From Lentilactobacillus buchneri (lineage in GTDB: Bacteria; Bacillota; Bacilli; Lactobacillales; Lactobacillaceae), in NCBI RefSeq assembly GCF_018314255.1, contig NZ_CP073066.1, positions 310,001 through 374,000 of the forward strand: a stretch of DNA of 64,000 nucleotides, given 5' to 3'. The position numbers and the translations under genes were made by a program. How positions within the stretch are numbered: the stretch's first letter is position 1; every line of letters begins with the position of its first letter. This document shows, one piece after another, positions 9,053 through 17,799 of this stretch. The notes beneath the pieces were generated by a model. That model searched no databases. It worked only from the letters and a program-made list of their open reading frames with translations, and had not been told where the DNA came from.

Positions 9053-9926
9053 ATAAGCTCACCTGTCCTTCTTTCGGTACGAACTGTTTACTTAATTCCT
9101 GCTGTAAATCAATGATTGAATCAATTAATTTGTATTCATCCAGTTTCAATTGATGATCATTAATTAAACCAAACGATTTCCAAACAATGCCTTGATATTT
9201 CATTCCATATACTTTAGTTGCGTAATCGAATATATCATTGAACAAGTCGCTATTGCTGATAAATAAGGTGTGAACTTCACTGTTTAACGTCATTGGATCA
9301 GCGTATTTATTAAGGCAATATTCAAAATCACCTAATACCTTTAGCTTATCTAACGTATCCTGATGATCGAAACCACTTAACTGTTCAGTAAACATTTGTG
9401 CATTTGATTTAACGTAAGCTATACGATCATACAATGCATGTTCAAACTTTTTATCAGTCATTGAAAAAATATCCATTGTAGCTATTTTTCCATATTTAAG
9501 CAGGCTTTTTACAAACAGTTTGGTTTTATCAGTCGGGAATAATGAAATAACTTTATTCACTAATGAATTCTCAACCGACACTGAACTTTTACAATTTATA
9601 GGCGCCAATTGTCCAAGTTCATCAGATTTATCAAAATTCTCTACCAATAACGTCTTGTGACCATAATAATCTTCAACCACATCTTTAGCAGCATAGGTAA
9701 TTGCCCATTGCTTATTCTTAAAATCTGGATTGCTATGATCGCTGAATGCCTTAATCAAGGTATTAGCATTGTTAGAATTCCAAAAATGAATTCGTCTTAA
9801 TACTTGCTCAATTAATAGACTAAAAGCATCGTCTTTTGAACAATGAATTGAATAATGAATACGGTTAATGCCATTTTCAAAATTCCGGCTCTCAGTAATT
9901 GCTTTTACTAAGTTTTCATTTCCCAT
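9030..9926 (-). CDS. Phage protein of unknown function at the late-regulator position
   Basis: A 298-residue acidic protein I do not recognise. It looks helical throughout and shows no signal peptide, membrane span or recognised nuclease or ATPase motif. A segment near residues 75-90 (WAITYAAKDVVEDYYG) and one near 165 (EHALYDRIAYVKSNAQ) could be helix-turn-helix-like but are not convincing. In related phages this slot, just before HNH and cos, usually holds a short ArpU/RinA-type activator of late transcription. This protein is about twice that size. The late-regulator idea is inference from position. Confidence 0.75.
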   Translation of the reverse strand: MGNENLVKAITESRNFENGINRIHYSIHCSKDDAFSLLIEQVLRRIHFWNSNNANTLIKAFSDHSNPDFKNKQWAITYAAKDVVEDYYGHKTLLVENFDKSDELGQLAPINCKSSVSVENSLVNKVISLFPTDKTKLFVKSLLKYGKIATMDIFSMTDKKFEHALYDRIAYVKSNAQMFTEQLSGFDHQDTLDKLKVLGDFEYCLNKYADPMTLNSEVHTLFISNSDLFNDIFDYATKVYGMKYQGIVWKSFGLINDHQLKLDEYKLIDSIIDLQQELSKQFVPKEGQVSLYEATYLS

Positions 9927-9984
9927 TTTTTCACCGCCTTTAAACTTGGTTTACTTACAGCTAGACATTGACGATAAGGAGAAA

Positions 9985-10176
9985 CTAATTATTAACGGAT
10001 TTCTTTGCGTTTATTTCAGAAATTGTCCATCCACAGATGGTTTGATGATGCTGAACAGATTTTTCAACCATCCAGGTTTTGATTGGCAAACCGGTTTCTG
10101 CTTTCAAAACTGCTTGAATGCTGCGAAACTCTTTCAGTTTATGAACTTTCCCTCGCTTTGTTATCACATACGTCAT
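9985..10176 (-). CDS. Small phage protein, unknown function
   Basis: A 63-residue basic protein with GAGG about 9 bases before ATG. It contains KRGKVHKLKEFRSIQAVLKAETG and looks like a small soluble DNA- or protein-binding factor, but I recognise no family. It lies in the minus-strand operon between the DUF1642-like gene and the 298-residue gene. Confidence 0.65.
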   Translation of the reverse strand: MTYVITKRGKVHKLKEFRSIQAVLKAETGLPIKTWMVEKSVQHHQTICGWTISEINAKKSVNN

Positions 10177-10269
10177 ATAAAATTCCTCTAATCAAATAAT
10201 ATTACATATACTTATTGTGCACATTTAACAGCTAATTGGCAAGCTTTCATAAGTCTTATGGTTTTAATT

Positions 10270-10683
10270 TCACTCCTCCACACTTTGGATACTTGAGTTA
10301 TTTAATAAATCCTTCAGAAATTCAGCTTCATCACGTGTAAATTGTTGTGTGATTTTGCCTCGATCAACGTGTGGGTTACGTACTCCACAGATGAAATACC
10401 CACCACGATCATCTACTCGTCGAGATACATACTGTTGCCCATCACTACCAACCATGCCATTCATCTTCAACCGATACATAGGTACAGACAATTTCACTGT
10501 TTCATGATTTAAAATTGCATCTATAACACTGGCTAAATCATCACGGTTAGAAATAGTTTCATCATCGGCATATTTATCAATGAATTTGGCGAATTTAGCT
10601 ATTCGCTTCCAATCAGAAATATTTTCCGCCATTACAGTTTGATACTCATCAAATAATTCTTCGTCAGCAATTTTTACTGTCAT
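10270..10683 (-). CDS. Small phage protein, possibly DUF1642-like
   Basis: A 137-residue acidic protein. ATG at 10683 sits 7 bases after GGAGGG, and the VRR-NUC stop codon overlaps this ribosome binding site, so the two are coupled. The C-terminal part (MYRLKMNGMVGSDGQQYVSRR, then FTRDEAEFLKDLL) has the strand pattern and final helix of DUF1642-type proteins common in LAB phages. The family call is tentative and the function unknown. Confidence 0.6.
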   Translation of the reverse strand: MTVKIADEELFDEYQTVMAENISDWKRIAKFAKFIDKYADDETISNRDDLASVIDAILNHETVKLSVPMYRLKMNGMVGSDGQQYVSRRVDDRGGYFICGVRNPHVDRGKITQQFTRDEAEFLKDLLNNSSIQSVEE

Positions 10684-10684
10684 T

Positions 10685-11005
10685 TTATTTCCCTCCAATA
10701 ATTTTTAACGCGTCATCTACAGAACGACAAACACCATATAACACTGGATATTGCTTAATAAATTTGGCAAACCGCTTCTGATCTTCACGTAACTTGCCTC
10801 GTTCATTTTTAACTTCAATCAAAATCATTTTTCCACTATGATGTTCAAAACCGGTAATATCCGGCCAACCTCTCGGAAATAACATAATTCGTCTGCCATC
10901 ATCAGTTTTAATCTTGCCAGCATTACTGCGACAAACGGTGCAATCATGTCGAGATAATGCTAAAAGAATTTCTGTTTGAATTTCATGTTCTGATTTAATT
11001 GTCAT
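10685..11005 (-). CDS. VRR-NUC domain nuclease
   Basis: A compact 106-residue PD-(D/E)XK nuclease of the virus-type replication-repair class. Key positions are Glu in SEHEIQTEIL, the Asp of GWPDITG and the EVK of ILIEVKNERG, which together form the metal-binding catalytic site. KNERGKLREDQKRF is the typical family continuation. Such enzymes resolve branched DNA in phage replication and recombination. The start ATG lies 15 bases beyond the first copy of the iteron array. Confidence 0.9.
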   Translation of the reverse strand: MTIKSEHEIQTEILLALSRHDCTVCRSNAGKIKTDDGRRIMLFPRGWPDITGFEHHSGKMILIEVKNERGKLREDQKRFAKFIKQYPVLYGVCRSVDDALKIIGGK

Positions 11006-11020
11006 ACGCCTCCATTAATT

Positions 11021-11274
11021 ATGACGGATATGACGGATAACATGACGGATGATTAAGCTTCTGTATTCCTTGTCGCTCTAAGAACAAGCTACATTTTTTG
11101 CTAATATGACGGATCTTTTCAACAAACCTTTATTTATACATCTTTTTTACTCTTTTATCTTATATACTTTTATTAATTTATCCGTCATATAGATAATAAA
11201 GAGTAATAATACTAATGGTACCAAGGGATTGAGCGATTTTTTTATCCGTCATTTATCCGTCATTTATCCGTCAT
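11021..11274. repeat. Mirror-image iteron array, candidate phage replication origin
   Basis: The 9-mer ATGACGGAT occurs four times on the plus strand (11021, 11030, 11042, 11106) and four times inverted as ATCCGTCAT (11180, 11244, 11255, 11266). The copies flank a very AT-rich centre (about 11130-11180) and fill the 270-base gap between the primase-helicase and VRR-NUC genes. Spacing is 9-12 bases within each outer cluster. Clustered iterons beside an AT-rich tract and next to replication genes are the classic layout of a phage origin. Confidence 0.8.
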
Positions 11275-11275
11275 A

Positions 11276-13258
11276 TTATTTAACCCAATTCAATCTAGGA
11301 TCCGTTTTTATTTTTAATCCTTCGTAAAAACGTCCTTTCATTGTTTTTTTAAATTCATACTTCTGCTTCATTTCGCGACTAAACTTTTGCTTACTCATAG
11401 AGTATTCGGAATTATCTTTTGCCCAGGATTGATATTTCTTAAAAAGTTCTCCTGCAGGTGCTCGGTAACTATCACCCACTTCGCAACAATCATCCACGAA
11501 TAAACTAATAACATCCATTTCCTCACGATATTGTCGACTAGCACGAGTAACGCTTATTGGTGGATTCAAACCTTCTCGTTGCCATAATAAAGAACCTTCA
11601 ACGATCCAATTAAGGATTCCCACGGATTCACGTTTTAATTTATCCTTTAAGTTTTTATCAACTTGACCATCTGGTATTTTTACTTTAAAAGGAACTAGCA
11701 TCAGCCGTCGCCAAATTCCGTCGTCAGTACCACGAATGATTGGCTTGTGGTTAGTGGCTAACCACAGCTTAAACTGTGGTTTAAACTCAAATTCCTTACC
11801 ATATAAATACCTTGCGGTTACTTTATCGCCACCGGTTAATTGTTTAACCAATCCCTCGTCCAATCTCACACCCTCATTAGGTTCGCTTGAGGTAACTAAT
11901 CGGGCACTTTCCAACCGGGCAATATCTGAGTTGGCTCCCGATTTGTTTTGTCGTACCATAATTGAATCGGCCTGCATTGACTTGGCATAAGTTCCCAGAA
12001 TATCAGAAATTGTATCGATGAAAATTGATTTACCATTGCGACCATTTCCATACAGAATAAACATCACTTGTTCCTTAATACTTCCTGTGGCAGAGTATCC
12101 AACCGCTTTTTGAATGTAATGGATTAATTCCTGATCACCAGCAAAAATTTGATTTAAAAATTCATCCCATTCTGGACAATCAATTTTGTCGGTATATTCC
12201 ACGCTTGTCTGATGACTGAACATTTTCTTAATATCGTGGTCTTTTAAGATACCCGAAGTTAAATCAATATAACCATTAACCGTGTTCAATAAAGTTTTGT
12301 CTTGATCAAACTGCCCATGCAATACTGGAACCCGATGTTGCACTTCACTTATCATGGCTTGCTTGGCAGCATGACTACGCGACTTCTTCAAAAACTTTTC
12401 CCAAGCTACTTTAGCCTTTTCAGGATCCACGCCGGCAGCAACATGCAACTTCTCATTCTTCATATTATCCACAGTCATATCAACGAATTGAGCTGCTTTT
12501 CCCTGATCGTCCATTTCCCAATAACTGCCATTATAGAAATACCAGGACTTATCAACATAGGAATATTTAACTAAATTTCCAAAAACATCAATAAATCGAT
12601 CAGCATTCCCAGTGTCATCCCAACTTCTAGGTGGTAATTTCTTTTTAGGCTTAGATTGTAGGAATTTAAGATTATATTTATGCAAGGGATGCTGCTGTGG
12701 ATTAAAGGTTTCCCGTGTTTCGTTGATAGATTTGTTAAGAAGTGAAACTCCATAAGTGGTTTTCCCATGTTTTTCATCATATTTCGGTCGCATAAGGCTA
12801 GATTTTCGAAATATTTCATCCATTTTATTGAAATCACGGCCCGTCCAAAAAGCCAAATCATTGGAAAAGGCTAGATCAGCTTCTGAATGTGAAGTGTAGA
12901 AGCCCTCCCAACCACCGCGCATAAACATCTTGAAACGTTTACCGGTCCTTGAAAGTTCCGCGCGTTTAACAATCTCATCAACACTTAAATCATTAGGCCT
13001 GATTGGTGCCTGATTGGGAAGTTTTACCACATTACTTTCACCAAAATAGTGTTTATAAATAAGTTTCATTACTTGCGGTTGTGGTGTGTTTATTCGATCA
13101 CTATATGGACCAATGGTTTTCCCAGTTAACGCGAAGAAACGTCCGGACTCATACATTTCAACGTTACCTTTACGGCGTCGATCACCAGGAATCTTGCCCT
13201 TAAAAATGGCATGAATCCCTTTACCGGATAAACTAATTTCCACATAAGATTTAGTCAT
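11276..13258 (-). CDS. Phage primase-helicase, C-terminal part after a nonsense codon
   Basis: 660 residues from the first ATG after an in-frame TAA. Residues 8-20 hold the archaeo-eukaryotic primase motif II (SGKGIHAIFKGK). The C-terminal half is a D5/P4-type superfamily 3 helicase with Walker A GNGRNGKS at 404-411 and TSSEPNEG near 450. The reading frame is continuous with 13283-13579 apart from one TAA at 13283-13285. No clear ribosome binding site precedes the ATG at 13258, so expression by reinitiation would be weak. The helicase half is intact; the primase catalytic domain is split. Confidence 0.85.
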   Translation of the reverse strand: MTKSYVEISLSGKGIHAIFKGKIPGDRRRKGNVEMYESGRFFALTGKTIGPYSDRINTPQPQVMKLIYKHYFGESNVVKLPNQAPIRPNDLSVDEIVKRAELSRTGKRFKMFMRGGWEGFYTSHSEADLAFSNDLAFWTGRDFNKMDEIFRKSSLMRPKYDEKHGKTTYGVSLLNKSINETRETFNPQQHPLHKYNLKFLQSKPKKKLPPRSWDDTGNADRFIDVFGNLVKYSYVDKSWYFYNGSYWEMDDQGKAAQFVDMTVDNMKNEKLHVAAGVDPEKAKVAWEKFLKKSRSHAAKQAMISEVQHRVPVLHGQFDQDKTLLNTVNGYIDLTSGILKDHDIKKMFSHQTSVEYTDKIDCPEWDEFLNQIFAGDQELIHYIQKAVGYSATGSIKEQVMFILYGNGRNGKSIFIDTISDILGTYAKSMQADSIMVRQNKSGANSDIARLESARLVTSSEPNEGVRLDEGLVKQLTGGDKVTARYLYGKEFEFKPQFKLWLATNHKPIIRGTDDGIWRRLMLVPFKVKIPDGQVDKNLKDKLKRESVGILNWIVEGSLLWQREGLNPPISVTRASRQYREEMDVISLFVDDCCEVGDSYRAPAGELFKKYQSWAKDNSEYSMSKQKFSREMKQKYEFKKTMKGRFYEGLKIKTDPRLNWVK

Positions 13259-13282
13259 CGTTAATACATCTTGAACTTCATT

Positions 13283-13579
13283 TTATTGATAATCCTGTGC
13301 GGCGTATCTTTCCAGCTCGTCTCCAATATGATCAATGTCTAAACCGACATAACCATTAGCAAAGTAAAACGCGAGACCGTCCATTTTATACGTTTTGAGT
13401 GCTTCTAAGGCTGTTTGATAATCAGTCCAGGTGCTTGGATCGTTCGTGCGTCCAGCCCCACCATCAAGTGCATTGTGTGGTATTTTGGTGTACTTATTTC
13501 GTTCAGGTTGCCAGATTTTCTGAAACAGTCCCCATTGTTTTAAGGCCCGTAATTCATTTGGAATGTTCTCATATGCCAC
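13283..13579 (-). pseudogene. N-terminal fragment of the phage primase
   Basis: 98 residues starting at GTG behind AGGAGGG. The sequence IPNELRALKQWGLFQKI begins the AEP-type primase domain, and GLDIDHI supplies the two catalytic Asp of motif I. Translation stops at a TAA (13283-13285), eight sense codons before the ATG of the downstream part in the same frame. Without that codon the gene would encode about 767 residues, the usual length of such phage primase-helicases. A sequencing error, a true nonsense mutation or suppression are all possible. Confidence 0.8.
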
Positions 13580-13590
13580 TGTTTACCCTC

Positions 13591-14184
13591 CTAGAACGGT
13601 AACTGATCGTCTGAAATATCAATTGAATCTCCAGAATTGGCAAATGGATCATCGGCCGGTGCTGATGCTGGTTGATTACCAGTAAATGGGTTTTTACCGT
13701 CCTTTTGGTCTTTCCATACATGCTGCACTTGTGGATAATCGCTCTTGCTAAAATTCCAAGGGGCAATCTGATTGATGTCTTTCTTTTCACCGCCATAATC
13801 ATCAACCGTTTTTTTGACATACACTTTGGCTGGCTTGTTAGCAACTGCTTTAGTAAAATCATTAATTGTATTCAATGGTGTTCCTTCCGGAATTTGAACA
13901 GCTTCAAGAATATATTGGAAACTATCCAAATCGTACTGATTAGTAGTTTTGCGTTTCCAATTGTCCATAAAGACATGGCGATTATGATACTTGGCATTGG
14001 TATTTTTTAATCCAGTAACCCCATCTAAGTCATTTCGAACCACTAAATCCAATTGCAGTGATTCTGCCCCGTTCTTAGTTGCCTTCTCCTGGGCAGATTT
14101 AATAATCATCTCGTAATTTCCACTTGGTAAAGCTGAAAAATCTTTGTGTTCATTGTTCTTGTAATTTGCTTGCATAAATGCCAT
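13591..14184 (-). CDS. DUF669 single-strand DNA-binding-type phage protein
   Basis: A 197-residue DUF669 protein, a phage counterpart of single-strand DNA-binding protein. The N-terminus (ALPSGNYEMIIKSAQEKATKNG) and the OB-like strands are typical. The Pro/Asp-rich tail ends in SDDQLPF, much like the acidic tip by which SSB recruits partners. It sits between the helicase and the primase, consistent with a replication role. A start at the second Met (13 bases in) is also possible. Confidence 0.85.
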   Translation of the reverse strand: MAFMQANYKNNEHKDFSALPSGNYEMIIKSAQEKATKNGAESLQLDLVVRNDLDGVTGLKNTNAKYHNRHVFMDNWKRKTTNQYDLDSFQYILEAVQIPEGTPLNTINDFTKAVANKPAKVYVKKTVDDYGGEKKDINQIAPWNFSKSDYPQVQHVWKDQKDGKNPFTGNQPASAPADDPFANSGDSIDISDDQLPF

Positions 14185-14200
14185 TTTTAAAATTCCTCCA

Positions 14201-15556
14201 TTAGTTAACCATTTTTAGTCGTTTAGCTTGTACATAGGCCCAACCAGCTTTATACCCACGGGCTTTAGCGATTTCTAGTAACTCTTTGTAACTTTGTGCA
14301 TCTTCCGGCTTTTTTCTTGCCGTCTGGATTTTTGAATAATCAGTAGTCAGTTTAAATTCCCCATTTTTTTCAATACTGGCCGTTTCATCAATTTCCATTC
14401 CGTCAGCGTCATATTTAATCTCATTACCACACTGTGGGCAAACACGGCATTGTGTCGGTACCACAGCAAAACAATTTGGACAAGTTTTGACCGGAATTGA
14501 TTTTGTGTTATTCTGCCGTTTTTTCTTAGGTCGTCCTTCAAGGCTCCATTGTCGTGGAGTATCAGGCAGACCAAAACGGGTATAGTTAGCTGCATGATCA
14601 ATGATAGTGGCCATTTTATTTGGCAAATATCGCATACAACGCATTGTTGCTTGAATATCAAATACCAAGCTTTCAGTTGGCCGTGCGATTACACAACACG
14701 TACACTCTTTGACGTCATATCCTTCATCAACCAATCCAAAGTTACATAGAACAGTGATCTTTCCCTTTCTAAAATCACTCATAATACGTTTTCTTTCGTC
14801 ACTAGGAGTTTTAGAATCACAATGTTTTGCACTGATACCCGCTTTTCTAAATTCAGCCGCAATTTGTTTGCTATGTTGAGTATCATGAGCATAAACAATG
14901 GTTCGCTGTCCAAATGCTTTATCCATCCAAGTTTTAACAATATCGCCATACAGAGTGGGCTTTGCTGAATCACTAACAGATTGATTGGTATAATCGCCAG
15001 TGCTTGATTTCTTTAGCTTTTCGTCATTAAACAATGTCACACTGTAGTATTTATATGGGCTTAGCTTTTTGTGTTCAATTAACCACTTAACCGTGGGGCC
15101 TTTGACCATAGCAGAATAAATATCGTCAAACCCTGCTCCGTTCATTCGCCACGGACTGCCTGAGAATCCAAGCCTAGGAACATCCGAATAGTATTTAAAA
15201 ATTTTTAAATATGTTTTTGCCCGACTATGTTGCGATTCATCGCAAATAATTAAGTTTGGTTTAGGCAAGTGATCTAATCGATTAGCAACTTTGCCCACTG
15301 TCATGATTGTGCAATTCATCAAATCAACATCTTGCTTTTGAAATGATTTTACGATCTGGTTAACTAATTCTTGACGGTGAACGAAGAACAAAATTCTACC
15401 ACCCTTTGAAACTGTTAATCTCGCAATTTCAGCTATAATAACTGATTTCCCACTACCTGGTGGGGAAACAATTAGTACCCCATTATTGCCTTGGCCAATT
15501 TTTTGGCGAGTTTCATCCACAATTCGTTGTTGATAATCAAATAATTTAAATGGCAT
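14201..15556 (-). CDS. Phage DEAD/DEAH-box helicase
   Basis: A 451-residue superfamily 2 helicase. Walker A is SPPGSGKS (31-38) and the motif II box is DESQH (106-110). Later motifs FGLVDEGYDV and QATMRCMRYLPNK (arginine-finger region) are present. Near the end CPNC and CPQC form a zinc ribbon. Start ATG at 15556 overlaps the end of the endonuclease gene in another frame. Helicases of this type unwind DNA at phage origins. Confidence 0.9.
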   Translation of the reverse strand: MPFKLFDYQQRIVDETRQKIGQGNNGVLIVSPPGSGKSVIIAEIARLTVSKGGRILFFVHRQELVNQIVKSFQKQDVDLMNCTIMTVGKVANRLDHLPKPNLIICDESQHSRAKTYLKIFKYYSDVPRLGFSGSPWRMNGAGFDDIYSAMVKGPTVKWLIEHKKLSPYKYYSVTLFNDEKLKKSSTGDYTNQSVSDSAKPTLYGDIVKTWMDKAFGQRTIVYAHDTQHSKQIAAEFRKAGISAKHCDSKTPSDERKRIMSDFRKGKITVLCNFGLVDEGYDVKECTCCVIARPTESLVFDIQATMRCMRYLPNKMATIIDHAANYTRFGLPDTPRQWSLEGRPKKKRQNNTKSIPVKTCPNCFAVVPTQCRVCPQCGNEIKYDADGMEIDETASIEKNGEFKLTTDYSKIQTARKKPEDAQSYKELLEIAKARGYKAGWAYVQAKRLKMVN

Positions 15557-16241
15557 TTTTTTGACACCGGATTTCTGCAAGGTGACGTTCTTTTACTGCT
15601 TCCTCATAGCTTGTAAATGACCTATCCAATATGATTCGGTTTCGATACATCATTTTAGCGACCCATTTATTTTTGCTTTTATCAAAAGAAACACCACGTA
15701 CACCGCTGATATTGTCTGCCCGCAATCTATTAGTCACTGGAGAGTTTCGTTTACGCCTATTGTTGGCCTGGGTTTTCCAATCAGTCCAACGGCAATTAGA
15801 TGGGCAATAATTACCATCTACATCAATTCGATCAATGGATTTTCCACTTTCATATCCATTTTGAATAGACCATCTTTCAAAAGCATAAAAACTATTTTTC
15901 CATTGATTACAGATAGATACACCTCGACCACCATAATCGGAAAAGCTTTTATTATTCGGGTTGAAACATCTTTGCTTCATAGACTCCCAAACAAAATAAA
16001 GTTTCGTATTTGAATGACCGTGTTTTCTAAACCTTTTACTAGCGAGTTCATCGTGTAGACAACCACAAGATTGTATTTTCCCCTTTCGAACATCGATTCC
16101 TGAAGCATAAGTGACATTTCCGCAGTCACATTTAAATCTCCAATAAGCACGGGTAGATCCTTTAGGACGTTGAGAATTATCAATGCAAACTGCTGTCAGC
16201 CTTCCGAATTTCTTACCCGTAATATCAATTAGTTTTGTCAT
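15546..16241 (-). CDS. Free-standing HNH-AP2 homing-type endonuclease
   Basis: A 231-residue protein. It has an N-terminal zinc-ribbon-like part (FKCDCGN, QSCGCLHDE), an HNH-type core (SIDRIDVDGNYCPSNCRW followed by TQANNRRK) and a C-terminal AP2-like DNA-binding repeat (SGVRGVSFDKSKNKWVAKM). This is the layout of mobile HNH-AP2 endonucleases. ATG at 16241 has GGAG 8 bases upstream. It overlaps the ATPase gene by 17 bases at its start and the helicase gene by 11 at its end, so insertion left both neighbours intact. Confidence 0.88.
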   Translation of the reverse strand: MTKLIDITGKKFGRLTAVCIDNSQRPKGSTRAYWRFKCDCGNVTYASGIDVRKGKIQSCGCLHDELASKRFRKHGHSNTKLYFVWESMKQRCFNPNNKSFSDYGGRGVSICNQWKNSFYAFERWSIQNGYESGKSIDRIDVDGNYCPSNCRWTDWKTQANNRRKRNSPVTNRLRADNISGVRGVSFDKSKNKWVAKMMYRNRIILDRSFTSYEEAVKERHLAEIRCQKNAI

Positions 16242-16920
16242 CGTTGCCACTCCCAAACTTAAACAGATCCTTAGCAGCACACATGGTTCGATTGTCCAAA
16301 CGATTTTTGGCATAAATCGAGTCATTTCCTTGCAGCATAACGCCACGACCGTTAGTCTTCGGATTAATAATCAACCGACCAACCACATCACATAATCCCA
16401 GCATTCCATCCATCACGCTTTGACGAATTTCGGGTGCATATTGATTAAATTGCTGACCATTTTCAGTAGTAATTTGGCGTTGTGTCTCCCAAGCTGTGGT
16501 TAGCACATTAACTGGCAACGCGTAGATAGCAGTCATTACTCTAGAAAAATAATTAGTCCACTGTGAATAATCCTGCAATTCATTTGAGATGCCGTTATGA
16601 CTACCCTTCCCCTTTTCCACAAACCAATCTTTTTCAAAACTTGATACATTATCAATAACTAAATTGTCGTAACCAACAATCAATTCTGATGCCTGTTCAA
16701 GATACTGCTTCATGTCTTCTTCGGGGTGAGTTCGATCCATTTCATCGACTGTAACGTTGCTAATGCCAGCTAATACTTTAGCGGAGTTATCCAAATCAAA
16801 AATTCTAGTTTTACCAGGTAAATATTTAACACAAGTTGTTTTCCCAGTTCCGGGTTTAGCATATAGAATGACTCGCCAATTCAAGGTTCGCTGCAAATCT
16901 TTAGCTTCAATCGTCTTCAT
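16225..16920 (-). CDS. Sak4-like phage recombination ATPase
   Basis: A 231-residue RecA-fold ATP-binding protein of the phage Sak4/AAA_24 kind. Walker A is AKPGTGKT at residues 21-28 and the Walker B region is NLVIDNVSSFE. These proteins promote single-strand annealing with an SSB-like partner, here probably the DUF669 protein. It lies between DUF1351 and the endonuclease, in the recombination module. Confidence 0.85.
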   Translation of the reverse strand: MKTIEAKDLQRTLNWRVILYAKPGTGKTTCVKYLPGKTRIFDLDNSAKVLAGISNVTVDEMDRTHPEEDMKQYLEQASELIVGYDNLVIDNVSSFEKDWFVEKGKGSHNGISNELQDYSQWTNYFSRVMTAIYALPVNVLTTAWETQRQITTENGQQFNQYAPEIRQSVMDGMLGLCDVVGRLIINPKTNGRGVMLQGNDSIYAKNRLDNRTMCAAKDLFKFGSGNDDKTN

Positions 16921-16922
16921 GA

Positions 16923-17780
16923 TTAAGCACCCACTCTTTGATAACGAATTTGGTTACTATCCATGAAAGCCCTCAACAGTTTCATTTGTGGAATTGTTGC
17001 CGTTATTTTTAAAGACACTGAATGGGAAACAACTTCGCCAGTATTAGTATCAATCGTTTTATCTTTCTGCTGAATTTGATGTGTTTGTGCTTCCGCTGCT
17101 TGTGCTTCCAGAGTCTGCTGTTTTTGTTTATTTAGTTTGACCTGATTATCAATTGCTTGAAGCAAATAATTAACATCTTGGCCTTGCTTCAACTGGTCGA
17201 TCCAACCAGCTGGATCAATGTGATAAGCTTGAGCATATTTGGTAATAGTACTGATACCGGTTTTTAAATCATCATGTTGCTTTTTAATGTAACCCATCAC
17301 ATCAGCAATTCCTTCGGTTACTTTCTTCTTGGTGGTGGTTTTATTTAACCAAGTAGGATCAATTTCAACCTCACCTGGTTCCACATGGTAATTAGGTGCC
17401 ATTTCAGCAATCAAAGCATTAACATGCTTCAAACGAAGCTGACGCTGCTGCTCTTCCAATTCTTTTAGCCCAGCGTCAATTGGGTTAATCGAACTATCCA
17501 GGGTCATTTCCAAGTCTTTAATTTGAGCTGCAAACCGTTGATATGGTTCAGCATATTTTTTTCTAATTTCCTTACGTTTATCATCAAGAGCTTGCTTCAA
17601 TTTCCGAAGCTCTGCCCGGCTAGACTTTGATTCTTTTTCTGTGGAAGCTGTTACTGCCATTCCTTGATATTTATTGGCATATGCTTCTACAGCTGCCTTT
17701 AATCGATCAAAATTATTAATTGTAATAACGGTTGGCCGATAGTCAATCGTGTATTCTGGTAGGGATAATTCATTTGCCAT
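16923..17780 (-). CDS. DUF1351 phage protein
   Basis: A 285-residue DUF1351 protein: N-terminal ANELSLPEYTIDYRPTVITI, a long charged coiled coil (about residues 45-120), then a helical domain ending in a winged-helix-like segment (ISLKITATIPQMKLLRAFMDSN). This family is nearly always next to phage single-strand annealing proteins and is thought to assist recombination or replication; its activity is not known. The downstream ATPase follows two bases after its stop. Confidence 0.85.
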   Translation of the reverse strand: MANELSLPEYTIDYRPTVITINNFDRLKAAVEAYANKYQGMAVTASTEKESKSSRAELRKLKQALDDKRKEIRKKYAEPYQRFAAQIKDLEMTLDSSINPIDAGLKELEEQQRQLRLKHVNALIAEMAPNYHVEPGEVEIDPTWLNKTTTKKKVTEGIADVMGYIKKQHDDLKTGISTITKYAQAYHIDPAGWIDQLKQGQDVNYLLQAIDNQVKLNKQKQQTLEAQAAEAQTHQIQQKDKTIDTNTGEVVSHSVSLKITATIPQMKLLRAFMDSNQIRYQRVGA

Positions 17781-17799
17781 TTATATTTACCTCCATCTT

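Noticed and set aside
11006..11275. CRISPR array as explanation for the ATGACGGAT repeats
   Set aside because: The units are only 9 bases, occur in both orientations and lack uniform spacers; iterons fit better.
15556..16346. Longer endonuclease starting at 16346
   Set aside because: The extra 35 residues overlap the ATPase gene and have no ribosome binding site; ATG at 16241 has GGAG at good distance.
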